DNA from: Romboutsia_E sp900604535
Lineage (GTDB): Bacteria > Bacillota > Clostridia > Peptostreptococcales > Peptostreptococcaceae
DNA: 64,000 nt
Reading direction: 5' to 3'
Assembly (NCBI RefSeq): GCF_900604535.1
Contig: NZ_UWOT01000005.1
Coordinates: 186,001-250,000 of the forward strand
Shown: one piece after another, positions 27,098-36,128 of the stretch
How the letters are laid out: the number at the start of each line of letters is the position of its first letter
Position numbering within the stretch: the stretch's first letter is position 1
Position numbers and translations under genes: made by a program
Notes under the pieces: generated by a model
Told to the model about the DNA's origin: nothing
Database searches by the model: none
The model's input: only the letters and a program-made list of their open reading frames with translations

Positions 27098-27917
27098 TTA
27101 TTACTTTTTTGATTTTATTTTTATTTGTTATTTTTTTTAGTAAAGTAACTATTATAAGCTGTAATATACTAACTATAACTATAATTGCACCTGGTGCAAC
27201 ATCCATATAAAATGATATTATTACCCCACTAAGTATTGATATTTCTCCAAATAAAATCGCATAAAAAATTGATTGTTTAAAACTTTTAGCTACTTTTAAA
27301 CTTGTAGCCACAGGTATAGCTATTAAGGATGAAACTAATAATACTCCTACTATTCTAAGTGTCATAGTTATACTTGCTGCCACCAAAATCATAAATACTG
27401 AGTTTATCATTTTTACTGGTATATTAGACAGTCTAGCATTTTCTTCATCAAATGTAATATATACTAATTCTTTAAAAAATAAATTTATAAATACTACTAC
27501 CACTACTGCAGTTATCATTATTATAACTATATCTTCTTTAGTTACCGTTGCTATACTTCCGTACATAAATGAGAATAAATCAAAATTAACACTTGAAGAA
27601 CTCATTAATATTCCAGATATACCTACTCCTAATGCCATTATTATAGCAATTGATAAATCTGCATACTCCTTTAAACTAGTTCTTAATCTATCAATTACAA
27701 GTGCTGCTAAAGATGATGCTATTAATGAGCCTACTATAGAATTTGAATTAAATAAGGTAGATGCTGCAATACCTGATAGGGCTATATGTGATAGGCTATC
27801 TCCTATTAGTGACAATCTCCTTAAAACTATAAACATTCCCATAAGTGGGCATATTAACCCTACTATTGAAGCCGAAATTAATGCTCTTATCATAAAATCA
27901 TATTGAAAAATTTCCAA
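27075..27917 (-). CDS. znuB: Zinc/manganese ABC transporter permease
   Basis: An ABC-3 family permease with about eight helices. The start region AlISASIVGLICPLMGMFIVLRRLSLIGDSLSHIAL-like segment (RLSLIGDSLSHIALSG) contains the cytoplasmic coupling loop of the family, and EENARLSNIPVKMIN is the second conserved loop. It forms the channel of the znuACB importer and lies 15 bases after znuC. The metal is inferred as zinc from the His-rich binding protein, but manganese or iron relatives share this fold. Confidence 0.9.
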   Translation of the reverse strand: MEIFQYDFMIRALISASIVGLICPLMGMFIVLRRLSLIGDSLSHIALSGIAASTLFNSNSIVGSLIASSLAALVIDRLRTSLKEYADLSIAIIMALGVGISGILMSSSSVNFDLFSFMYGSIATVTKEDIVIIMITAVVVVVFINLFFKELVYITFDEENARLSNIPVKMINSVFMILVAASITMTLRIVGVLLVSSLIAIPVATSLKVAKSFKQSIFYAILFGEISILSGVIISFYMDVAPGAIIVIVSILQLIIVTLLKKITNKNKIKKVINKKMASK

Positions 27918-27932
27918 GATACTACCTCCCTT

Positions 27933-28655
27933 TTACATTTCAAAAAGGTCTAGTAATGTATTTTTTGTTACATTATCATCTATATTATCTATTACCTTAA
28001 TGTTTTTACCTTTAATTACTGCAATTTTCTTTACTTCTTCTTTTACTATAAATAAATCATGAGACACTATAACTATAGTAAGATTTAATTTTTCATTTAG
28101 CTTCTTTAAAATTTCATAAAACTCCTTTTGACCATTTAGGTCAATACCAACTGTTGGTTCATCAAGTATTAATATTTTAGGGTGTCTCATAAGAGCTCTA
28201 CATATAAATACTTTTTGTTGCTGTCCTCCTGATAAGCTACCTATTAACCTGTCTTTAAACTCATAAATACCTACTAGTTTTAAGACCTTATATACTTCTT
28301 CTAAATGTTTTTTCTTTATTCTTTTAAATAAACCTATCTTAGGAGCTAAGTCCATTGCTACAACTTCTGTAACTGTGGCTGGAAAAGATGATGTAAATGA
28401 ATTTGATTTTTGATTTACATATCCTATCTTTTCCCAATTATTAAAATTTTGAATATCTTTATTAAGTATTTTTATTTTTCCTTTAGTTGGATTGATCTCG
28501 TTTATTATAAGTTTTAATAAAGTTGTCTTTCCTGATCCATTTGGACCTATAATTCCTATATAATCACCTTGATTTACATTGAAGTTAACATTTTCTAGTA
28601 CAGTTTTGTCTTCATATCCAAAACTTACATTCTTAAAATTTATTATATTTACCAT
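27933..28655 (-). CDS. znuC: Zinc/manganese ABC transporter ATPase
   Basis: A single ABC ATPase of 240 residues: Walker A GPNGSGKTT, signature LSGGQQQK, Walker B ILILDEPTVGID and the His switch in VSHD. The sequence is of the ZnuC/MntB branch. It powers uptake with the permease encoded next. It begins 10 bases after the znuA stop, so the three genes form a tight operon. Confidence 0.92.
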   Translation of the reverse strand: MVNIINFKNVSFGYEDKTVLENVNFNVNQGDYIGIIGPNGSGKTTLLKLIINEINPTKGKIKILNKDIQNFNNWEKIGYVNQKSNSFTSSFPATVTEVVAMDLAPKIGLFKRIKKKHLEEVYKVLKLVGIYEFKDRLIGSLSGGQQQKVFICRALMRHPKILILDEPTVGIDLNGQKEFYEILKKLNEKLNLTIVIVSHDLFIVKEEVKKIAVIKGKNIKVIDNIDDNVTKNTLLDLFEM

Positions 28656-28665
28656 AATTATTTAC

Positions 28666-29604
28666 CTACTTTAAAACCATTTTAAGTGTCTCTAAATTTT
28701 TTTCCATTAATGATATATAATCTTCATTATTATTAAAATCATTTTTAGTTATACCATCTATGGAATATAAAATTGCTGTATCTATCTTTGCTTCACTTGC
28801 TATTGTCTGAGATACCTTTGGGTTTACAAGTCCGTCAAATAAAATATACTTTATATTATTTGACTTTGCATAATCAGTAAGCTCAGTTATTTTACTTATA
28901 GATGGTTCTTGATTTGGGCTTACTCCAGTTATAGAAATTTGATTTAACCCATATTCCTCACATAAGTATCCATATGCACCATGAGAAACTAATAAACTTT
29001 TACCTTTTACATCCTTTAAGTTACTATCGTAGCTGTCTTGTAAATCTTTTAATGATTTAATATAATTATTGTAGTTTTCTTCATAATAATCTTTATTTTC
29101 ATTATCAACTTCTATAAGCATATTTTTTATGTTTTCACACTCTTTTATTGCATTATTAATATTTAACCACACATGAGGATCATATTCTCCATGTTTATGT
29201 ACATTTTCTTCTTCACTATGATCTTCTTCATCATACTTAAGCTTTTCTACGCCATCACTTGCTATTACTATTTTCAAGTTATCTGATTCAGAAGCTATAT
29301 TATCTGCAAAAGCATCTACTCCTAGTCCATTCTTTATAAGTATATTTGAATTTTGTATATCTTTAACCATCTTAGCACTTATTTCATAGTCATGTGGCTC
29401 ACCTGATGGTGGTACTATATAATTTAAATCTATTTTATCTTTTCCTATGTTTCTGGCAAAATCATATAGTGGAAATATAGTTGCATATACCTTTACTTTT
29501 TCTTCTTTATTACCTAAATCTTCTTTACTTACTTTATTGTCTTTACATCCTATCATCATTATACTTATTAGTATTGTCATCATCGATATATATATCTTTT
29601 TCAT
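28666..29604 (-). CDS. znuA: Zinc-binding lipoprotein of the ABC importer
   Basis: The lipobox is MMIGC (Cys20). The cluster A-I fold has the metal His in PPSGEPHDYE, a loop rich in His/Glu (YDEEDHSEEENVHKHGEYDPH) typical of zinc-specific members, His in LLVSHGAYGYL and the Asp near ILFDGL. It captures metal outside the membrane. ATG at 29604 follows AAGGAGG. I could not identify a Zur box in the ~100 bases upstream. Confidence 0.92.
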   Translation of the reverse strand: MKKIYISMMTILISIMMIGCKDNKVSKEDLGNKEEKVKVYATIFPLYDFARNIGKDKIDLNYIVPPSGEPHDYEISAKMVKDIQNSNILIKNGLGVDAFADNIASESDNLKIVIASDGVEKLKYDEEDHSEEENVHKHGEYDPHVWLNINNAIKECENIKNMLIEVDNENKDYYEENYNNYIKSLKDLQDSYDSNLKDVKGKSLLVSHGAYGYLCEEYGLNQISITGVSPNQEPSISKITELTDYAKSNNIKYILFDGLVNPKVSQTIASEAKIDTAILYSIDGITKNDFNNNEDYISLMEKNLETLKMVLK

Positions 29605-29779
29605 TTATATCCTCCTTGAATTTAATTTCAAATATATTAATTATTAAAATTCTATTTAATACTACGTATATTATATATTAATAAAAATTATATATCCATA
29701 CCAATATTTATTTTTAACCTTTACAGTTCATGTGATACTATTAAAGTTAATATATTGTGCATTTTTATTACATTTAAAA

Positions 29780-29818
29780 CAAAAACAAGGTAAGCTATTT
29801 AGTAATAACTTACCTTAT
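29780..29818 (-). terminator. Terminator of the cysteine-rich protein gene
   Basis: An 8-bp AAGGTAAG/CTTACCTT stem with further partial pairing is followed by GTTTTT on the minus strand. Confidence 0.65.
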
Positions 29819-29848
29819 TTTTTATTTATATACTATATAAATTTTTTA

Positions 29849-31069
29849 CTACATTTCATCAAAAGGCATCATATTTTGCATGTACATATTTTGCATATAC
29901 ATATAATAATTCATCCACATATCATTCATATCTTGCATTGTATTCATATATGGCATAGTGTTCATATATTGCATTGTATTCATATCTTGAACGGTATTTA
30001 TATATGGCATATCTAATGATGGATATTTATCACACATATTTCCCATACATTGCATTGGTGTCATATCATACATTGGGCTAACATAAGTTGAACATAAATT
30101 ACCTGAACAAAGGTCACAATCTTCAACGTACATTATATCTGATTGTTTAGATTTAGTTGTTGTATTCATGTTATTACAATTATTCATAGGCTTACATTCA
30201 CAATTGCTCATAGGTTTATATTCACAATTATTCATAGATTTGCAGCCACAAGTTTTTTTCTTAGGTGGATTACATGTATAATCATACTCGTCATATTTAC
30301 AAGAACAACTTGGTTTAGGTGAAGTACAATAATTAACTTTTTCTACTGGTTTCATACATTTTTCTATCGGTTTCATACATTTTGAGTCTTTTACTTTCTT
30401 ATCACATTCATCTAATTTATTTTCACATTTGTTAATCATATCTTCACATTTTTTAGATTTAGATTCGTATTCTTTAATTTTTTCTCCTGCACTTTTATAG
30501 CATTCTAATGCTTTTTCATCACATTTCATTGCTTGATTATATAATTCTTTAGCTTGTTCGTTATAAGATTGTGCTTTTTCATATAGACATTTTGCACTTT
30601 CACAATTAGCTTCAGCTTCCTGTTGTATTTCTTTCCCCTGTTTATACAAACATTTAGCTTTAGCAGCAAGTTCTTCTGCTTTTTCCATTAATTCTTTAGC
30701 TTTGCACTCTGCTGCTTTTGCTTCTTTTTCAGTACAACTTGAATTTTGTAATAAATTATTAGCTTTTTGTTGTAATACTTTAGCAGATTGCTCACATTCC
30801 TTTGCTTGATTATAAGTTTCTGTAGCTTTGCAATCATACTCTAATGCTTTTTCAAATAATTCCTCTGCTTTTTTAGCTAAATTAACACATTTATCTACAC
30901 ATGTTATTTCATAATCCCCACATAAATCTTCTACGTATTTTTTAACTGGTTTTTTACATGGATTACATAAATTACTTGAACATGTGTCTGCTACTTTACA
31001 TTGTTTAACTTGATTACAAGCATTGTTTTGAGGAGTGCATGAACAAGATTGTTTTTTTTTCTTTCTCAT
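29849..31069 (-). CDS. Cysteine-rich coiled-coil protein with Met/Tyr/Asn repeat tail (candidate spore-surface protein)
   Basis: Three parts are visible. The N-terminus (1-60) is basic then Cys-rich (SCSCTPQNNAC, CSSNLCNPC). Residues about 60-235 are a long coiled coil of imperfect repeats built on AKEL/KAxE with a cysteine every 10-20 residues (for example KAKCLYKQGKEI and SAKCLYEKAQSY). From about 235 it becomes Cys/Pro/Asn-rich (CMKPIEKCMKPVEK, NNCEYKPMSNCECKPMNNC) and ends in degenerate repeats of the type MNTMQYMNTMPYMNTMQDMN. About 40 cysteines with no signal peptide resembles clostridial cysteine-rich coat and exosporium proteins such as CdeC/CdeM in style, not by proven homology. A possible sigma-K promoter lies upstream. 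Confidence 0.75.
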   Translation of the reverse strand: MRKKKKQSCSCTPQNNACNQVKQCKVADTCSSNLCNPCKKPVKKYVEDLCGDYEITCVDKCVNLAKKAEELFEKALEYDCKATETYNQAKECEQSAKVLQQKANNLLQNSSCTEKEAKAAECKAKELMEKAEELAAKAKCLYKQGKEIQQEAEANCESAKCLYEKAQSYNEQAKELYNQAMKCDEKALECYKSAGEKIKEYESKSKKCEDMINKCENKLDECDKKVKDSKCMKPIEKCMKPVEKVNYCTSPKPSCSCKYDEYDYTCNPPKKKTCGCKSMNNCEYKPMSNCECKPMNNCNNMNTTTKSKQSDIMYVEDCDLCSGNLCSTYVSPMYDMTPMQCMGNMCDKYPSLDMPYINTVQDMNTMQYMNTMPYMNTMQDMNDMWMNYYMYMQNMYMQNMMPFDEM

Positions 31070-31105
31070 AATATGTCAAAACCCCTTTGCTGTATTTTTA
31101 AAATG

Positions 31106-31124
31106 ACATAAGTATTACTTATGT
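31106..31124. promoter_or_regulatory. 19-bp palindrome in the divergent intergenic region
   Basis: ACATAAGTA-T-TACTTATGT has two perfect 9-bp arms around one base. The single-base centre suits a protein-binding operator better than an RNA hairpin. It lies in the predicted leader of the cysteine-rich gene. Confidence 0.5.
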
Positions 31125-31134
31125 TGTTTAATAT

Positions 31135-31162
31135 AATTATATGAAAGCAAATTAAACTGGTT
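31135..31162 (-). promoter_or_regulatory. Possible sporulation (sigma-K/E) promoter of the cysteine-rich gene
   Basis: On the minus strand AACC (31159-31162) and CATATAATT (31135-31143) are 15 bases apart, close to the sigma-K pattern AC-N16-CATANNNTA with one mismatch. No sigma-A pair is as good. Confidence 0.4.
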
Positions 31163-31272
31163 ACTAATTATTTATCTTTTGTGTATTCTCTACTAATTTA
31201 AGGTATTTTTTGTTTTTTAATTTTAATTTTTTACTTTAACATATTTTATGAATTATAAAATTTGATTTATTA

Positions 31273-31281
31273 CATAATCTA
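31273..31281 (+). promoter_or_regulatory. Possible sporulation -10 element of the 114-aa gene
   Basis: CATAATCTA fits CATANNNTA exactly, with ATA (31255-31257) 15 bases upstream as a sigma-E-like -35. The site is about 40 bases before the start codon. Confidence 0.35.
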
Positions 31282-31322
31282 TAAACAAGGCTTTACTAAA
31301 CTTAAAGTATTGGAGTGATTTT

Positions 31323-31667
31323 ATGACTTCTGATCAATTTAAAAATATGAAAGACGACTTAAGTGAATGTTGTTGTAAAAGCTGTAATGGTACTTCAGAG
31401 TTTGTTTCAAATTATCCTGTTTTATCTACTTTAATTGCATCAGGTGTAGTTTTATCTGCTGCAACTTTAGTTAGCCCTAAAGCTAGAAAAGTTTTATTTC
31501 CCGCATTTAAATATTTAGGAAAACAACAATTAAAATTATTTGCTGGTATAGGTATATTATCTGTTGCAACATATTTAGCTAATGACTCTATAGATGTTGA
31601 TGATAATATAAGTACTCCTAATACTGAAAGTGAAGAAGAAATAATATTAAATGACTTTATTAAGTAA
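31323..31667 (+). CDS. Small Cys-cluster protein with hydrophobic segments, 114 aa
   Basis: A short N-terminus contains a CCCKSC cluster (about residues 17-22). Two hydrophobic helices follow (about 34-52 and 70-88), separated by a basic loop SPKARKVLFPAFKYLGKQQ, and an acidic tail ends the protein. This suggests a small membrane protein. ATG is 7 bases after TTGGAGTG. It is divergent from the cysteine-rich coiled-coil gene, and each has a possible sporulation-type promoter, so a joint role at the spore surface is conceivable but unproven. Confidence 0.6.
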   Translation: MTSDQFKNMKDDLSECCCKSCNGTSEFVSNYPVLSTLIASGVVLSAATLVSPKARKVLFPAFKYLGKQQLKLFAGIGILSVATYLANDSIDVDDNISTPNTESEEEIILNDFIK

Positions 31668-31680
31668 ATTTTTAATAAAT

Positions 31681-31714
31681 AAAAGGAATGCTCACATTTT
31701 GAGTCATTCCCTTT
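31681..31714. terminator. Shared terminator, 114-aa and lipoprotein genes
   Basis: GGAATG/CATTCC with inner CTC/GAG pairing; T-rich on both strands. Confidence 0.75.
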
Positions 31715-31726
31715 ATTTTACTTTAT

Positions 31727-32236
31727 TTAATTTAATGTAATTAGTATATCATCATAGTATACTCTAACATCTTTAATATTATAAATTTCTGTCTTTAAAG
31801 TATCTTGTATTAAGTTTTGTACTATAATATTTATAGTATAATCCTTTGTATATTCATTTAAATAATCTCTTTTCCACGATATTTTTTTTGATTCTTCATC
31901 ATACTCATTTAACTCTATTTCTACTACACTATTTCCGACAATCTCTCCCTTTATAGGAAGACTATTAAAGCATTCTTTAGATATTGTATCTAATACTAAA
32001 TTCACTTTTTCTTCTATACTATCATTTTCACTACACTTTACTTCAACTATTTTTGAAGGATCATCAAAGTCGATCTGGATAGGTATAGTTATTAAGTTAC
32101 TTGATTCACTAGAAAATTTAGCTATTTTAGTTTTATCTAAGTCATCTATGCCACTTATATTACTATCACTTATTGTACATGCTGTATTGAACAAAATAGT
32201 AGTGCTTAAAAATATAGTTTTTAATAATTTATTCAT
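31727..32236 (-). CDS. Uncharacterised lipoprotein, 169 aa
   Basis: The N-terminal hydrophobic stretch ends in a lipobox-like FNTAC (Cys20). The rest is an alpha/beta domain with IPIQIDFDDPSKIVEVKC, SIEEKVNLVLDTISKE and a terminal VRVYYDDILITLN that faintly recalls GerMN-type folds, but I cannot support that call. I start at the ATG at 32236, 6 bases after GAGGG; the ATG two codons earlier touches that site. Confidence 0.65.
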   Translation of the reverse strand: MNKLLKTIFLSTTILFNTACTISDSNISGIDDLDKTKIAKFSSESSNLITIPIQIDFDDPSKIVEVKCSENDSIEEKVNLVLDTISKECFNSLPIKGEIVGNSVVEIELNEYDEESKKISWKRDYLNEYTKDYTINIIVQNLIQDTLKTEIYNIKDVRVYYDDILITLN

Positions 32237-32402
32237 AAGCATCCCTCATTGTATTAGTTTTTATACATTATACCATATCATTATGATTTTTTCTATTTTT
32301 TTACAATATATTAACTTTTTCGTCTTTTAATTTAATTAAAAATATAGTATTTTATTATAATCAAGTTATATTTAAAATTAAATAAATCTATTTATATGTA
32401 AA

Positions 32403-32433
32403 TAAAATAGGCGTATTAATAACGCCTATTTTA
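32403..32433 (-). terminator. Terminator overlapping the end of the M42 peptidase gene
   Basis: AAAATAGGCGT/ACGCCTATTTT with a 7-base loop; the gene's stop codon lies in the stem. Confidence 0.75.
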
Positions 32434-33457
32434 TAATATATTTTAGTATTAATTTTATAGTCTCTTCAATAGATTTTATATGAGTTCTTTCATATCCATG
32501 TGATGCGTATATACTTGGTCCTATCAAAGCAAATTTTGCATCTATCCCGGTACTCAAAGCTGATATTGCATCTGAACAATAGTTTTCATAAATATCTAAT
32601 CTATAACTAATATCATTTTCTTTACATAAATAAACAAGATAACTTATAAGCTCATAATCATATGGCCCGTTAAAGTCTTTGCTACAGATACTAACGCTAT
32701 CTTCTGTAGAATTTTGATTATCACCAAGGCATCCGAAATCTATTGCAATTAAATTTTTTGTATTTTCAGGTATAAGTGAAGATGCTCCATGTCCTACTTC
32801 TTCGTAATTTGTAAATAAAAAATTTATAGTATTTTTTATACTTATTTTGTTTAATTTTATATAATTTATAATATATAAAACTGCACCTAAAGCTGCTTTA
32901 TCGTCTAAATATCTTGATTTAATAAATCCCGAACTTGTTATTTTCGTTCTTGTATCAAAGGATACTATATCACCTACATCTATACCTAATTTAATTACAT
33001 CTTCTTTGCAATATAATTCCTCATCTATTATTATCTCATAGTTTTCTACAGTTCTTTCAACTTTATTAGCATCTTCTCCATATATATGAATAGACGGTTT
33101 TATGTTTTGTAATGTTCCTTCATATTTTTTATTATTTCTTGTGTAAATTATACAATTTTCACCTTCTACAGAGCTAATTACGTACTCACCTATTAAACTT
33201 ATTCCTAATCGTCCATTTTCTTTTATTTCTTTAACGATTGCTCCTAAGGTATCTACATGAATTGAAAAAGTAGTAGTAAAATTATTTTCTTCTCCTTCTA
33301 TCGTAGCTAATATATTGCCTTTATTTCCAACTTTAAATTCTACATCTAAAGATTTAAGAAAATTTACTATATATTCTTCAATTTGCTTTGTATATCCACT
33401 GGGACTTGGAATACTTAAAACTTCACATATATATCTATATAATAAATTGTTGTTCAT
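32426..33457 (-). CDS. M42-family aminopeptidase/endoglucanase-like metallopeptidase
   Basis: The metal site of family M42 is complete: His in SIHVDTLGA, Asp in KSRYLDDKAA, catalytic Glu-Glu in NYEEVGHG, Asp in LIAIDFGC and the late His in YERTHIKS. These cocatalytic di-metal aminopeptidases act on peptides in the cytoplasm as large oligomers. An internal PDZ-like insertion of normal length follows the first His. ATG at 33457 follows TGGAGGTA. Confidence 0.9.
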   Translation of the reverse strand: MNNNLLYRYICEVLSIPSPSGYTKQIEEYIVNFLKSLDVEFKVGNKGNILATIEGEENNFTTTFSIHVDTLGAIVKEIKENGRLGISLIGEYVISSVEGENCIIYTRNNKKYEGTLQNIKPSIHIYGEDANKVERTVENYEIIIDEELYCKEDVIKLGIDVGDIVSFDTRTKITSSGFIKSRYLDDKAALGAVLYIINYIKLNKISIKNTINFLFTNYEEVGHGASSLIPENTKNLIAIDFGCLGDNQNSTEDSVSICSKDFNGPYDYELISYLVYLCKENDISYRLDIYENYCSDAISALSTGIDAKFALIGPSIYASHGYERTHIKSIEETIKLILKYIIK

Positions 33458-33512
33458 ATTACCTCCATGTATTATAAGTCTTCCTTTTCCCTAATTTATT
33501 ATATTCATACAA

Positions 33513-34816
33513 CTATATAATGTAACCCCTAGAATAATATATTATTGAATATAGTAATATAGTTAATGCAACTTTTTCAAAATACATAATTATAAAATAC
33601 TTTTTATCTATTTTTATATTAGCACTGTATATATATGTTAAATTTGTTGTAAAAGATATACCAATAATAACGGAAAATATTCCTATTATGAACCTTGTAT
33701 CATATAAAATGCTAAAGTTTATTAAATCTATAGTTGATATAGAATTATAAAGGCTTCTTATTATAGATTTGCTAATCAGTGAGGCATCTGGAAATTTAAC
33801 TGTACTTATTATTGGATAAAATATTTGACTAAGAAATTCTATTACTGAATTATTATTAAAAAGTAAATCACCTAGAAAAAACACTACTATTAAATTAGAT
33901 ATTAATTTCATATTTAAATTTAATACATGTCCTAAATTTTCTATTATATTCAAATATTTTCATTCTCTTTATTTCTAAATGCTTATTTATTCCCTTTTTA
34001 AATTTATCCTTTTTATGTATACTTTCCTTATAATTTGTTTTTACATAATATGATTTCTTTATTTTACTTAATGGATATATTCTGCATAAAACCATATTAC
34101 TTATTATTAATATTAATAATGATACTAAGATAAAACTTTTACTATTTAAGTTAAATTCTGAATATGTATAACTCATCATATAAAATGACATAGTTGAAAA
34201 ATTTATTAGTAGTGTGTATAGTTCATTTAATCTAAGCTTTCCTTTAGAGTACATCAAATGAGTCATATAATATCCACAAAAACAATCTGTAAATAAATAT
34301 ATAAATATGATTATTAATGCTTTTCCACTTATCTTAAAATATTTTTTCATAATAGGATGAAAATAGGATTCAATAATTTCTAATAATCCATACTCTAATA
34401 TAAATGGCATAAATACTGCACTTATTGGCAAAACTGTTATTAAATTTAAAACTACATCCTTTATTATTAATGGTGTATTATCATTTTGAAAGAATATATA
34501 ATTATTACCATAAAATACATTTAATAATATAATTACACTTAAAATTCTAAAAGAAAATAAATTTTATTTTTATTATCTATAAATGATTTTATACTACCTA
34601 TTATCATAAATAATATTATATATATTTTCAAAACTCTCTATAATTTAATTGAATTAAATCAGATATATGATATAAACATAGTTTGAGTTTGATTATTTAT
34701 ATTTATAGGTATGAAAAAAATTATGATTCCAATTATTGAGTAAAAAATCATTTTTAAAATATATAAGAGTCATTTTCATCTTTCTCATAACTTTTATTTT
34801 TATCTATTCCTTCCAT
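33513..34816 (-). pseudogene. Decayed second yjiH-family gene
   Basis: Fragments in several frames align in order with the intact YjiH protein at 11.1 kb. From the ATG at 34816 (GAGGTG upstream) come a short leader, then ILKMIFYSIIGIIIFFIPI, then VLKIYIILFMIIGSIKSFI, then a stretch ending FRILSVIILLNVFYG and PISAVFMPFILEYGLLEIIE up to 33895, then a shift into the C-terminal part (LISNLIVVFFLGDLLF, KFPDASLISKSII) to 33513. At least three frame changes and one internal stop make this a true pseudogene. No T-box is seen upstream. Confidence 0.8.
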
Positions 34817-34886
34817 TAAAATCACCTCTTACTAACTTTTCAACCTTAAAATTATATATCCTCCTTAAATAATAAATTTTATATCA

Positions 34887-34916
34887 TTGCTTATATTGAA
34901 TGTGATACGGTATAAT
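34887..34916 (+). promoter_or_regulatory. Probable sigma-A promoter of the glycosyltransferase gene
   Basis: TTGCTT (34887-34892) and TATAAT (34911-34916) are 18 bases apart, 50 bases before the start. Confidence 0.6.
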
Positions 34917-34965
34917 ACTATAAATAAAATAAATAAATAAATACGGTCTTTATAGAGGTGATATA

Positions 34966-36096
34966 TTGAGCTTAGAAAAAAAAAATAAAACTATTTTAAT
35001 TTTAACAGCACAATTTGGTGCAGGTCATATAAGTGCTGCTAATGCAATTAAAGATTACATAAATGAACATGATGATAATTATAATATAGTAATACAGAAT
35101 TTTATAAATGCTAGCTTACCTAGAATTAATAAACCTATGGTCAAGATGTATGAGAAAAATACAAAGTATATGCCTGAGATTTATAATTACTACTACTATT
35201 TAAAGAAATCTTTTAATCCTAAGTATGATATTTCTCATATTATATATACACCAAAATTATCAGAGTACATACTAGATATAAATCCTGATTTAATTATATC
35301 TACATTCCCCTTAGCTGCATCTTGTGTATATAACTTTAATCTTAAACATGATCCTATTCCATGCATTACAGTTATTACTGATGTTGTTGATAGTTTAGAA
35401 TGGATTTATCCAAATACAGATATGTATTTTGTTCCTAGTAAAGAAATAAAAAATAGATTGGTACGTAAAGGTATTACACCTAATAGCATTAAAGTTACAG
35501 GTGTACCTATAAATAAAAACTTTAATGTTTCTCAAAAGAAATATATACCTGGAAAATATAGACTACTTTTACTAGGCGGTGGTCGTGGATTATTTGATTT
35601 TGATGAGAACTTTATGCATTGGATAGATAACTTTGTAGGCATTAATAAAGATATATTGGAAGTTACCATTGTTGCTGGAAAGAATAAAAAACTTTACGAA
35701 AACCTAACAGAAAAAAAACCTTTAAGTAATGTAAAAGTTCTTGGTTTTGTCACAAATATGCATGAATTAGTAAAAGATTATGATTTAATGCTAACAAAGC
35801 CAGGTGGTGCTACTTTATTTGAGGCAATTCACTCAGAGACACCTATAATTGTAAAATTACCTAAGGTTGGTCAAGAGATTGAAAATGCTAAGTTTATTGT
35901 AGATAAAGGTATTGGAATCATTTATAATGATGATGAAGATCTTAAAGAAATTTTTGAATCTATAGTATCTAATAAGTTTAATTCAATAATTAAATTTATG
36001 TTAGAAAATATAGTCGACTTTAAGAAAACTATTCATCCTGAAAATATATATAATTATATATGTGAATTAATAGAAGATAAAAGTATTGAAAAATAA
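34966..36096 (+). CDS. ugtP: Processive diacylglycerol glucosyltransferase (UgtP/MGDG-synthase type)
   Basis: A GT28-family enzyme of normal length. The N-terminal TAQFGAGHISAANAI is the lipid-acceptor side motif, DLIISTFP and VITDVVDSLEWIYPNTDMYFVPS follow as in MGDG synthases, and the donor site is LLLGGGRG with TKPGGATLFEA. It adds glucose or galactose to diacylglycerol to make membrane glycolipids and lipoteichoic-acid anchors. Start is TTG, with GAGGTG 7 bases upstream. The sugar donor is not settled by sequence. Confidence 0.88.
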   Translation: MSLEKKNKTILILTAQFGAGHISAANAIKDYINEHDDNYNIVIQNFINASLPRINKPMVKMYEKNTKYMPEIYNYYYYLKKSFNPKYDISHIIYTPKLSEYILDINPDLIISTFPLAASCVYNFNLKHDPIPCITVITDVVDSLEWIYPNTDMYFVPSKEIKNRLVRKGITPNSIKVTGVPINKNFNVSQKKYIPGKYRLLLLGGGRGLFDFDENFMHWIDNFVGINKDILEVTIVAGKNKKLYENLTEKKPLSNVKVLGFVTNMHELVKDYDLMLTKPGGATLFEAIHSETPIIVKLPKVGQEIENAKFIVDKGIGIIYNDDEDLKEIFESIVSNKFNSIIKFMLENIVDFKKTIHPENIYNYICELIEDKSIEK

Positions 36097-36128
36097 AAGG
36101 CGCTAATTTAGCACCTTTTATTTTTATT
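36090..36128. terminator. Shared terminator after ugtP-like gene
   Basis: AAAAGGCGCTA pairs with TAGCACCTTTT with one mismatch, with T runs downstream. Confidence 0.65.

Noticed and set aside
29605..29700. Zur box upstream of znuA
   Set aside because: Only AT-rich sequence; no convincing dyad matching the known zinc-repressor sites.
29732..30016. Plus-strand ORF rich in His and Ile opposite the Met-rich tail
   Set aside because: Its HILHVHILHI composition is the reverse complement of the Met-repeat codons; no ribosome site.
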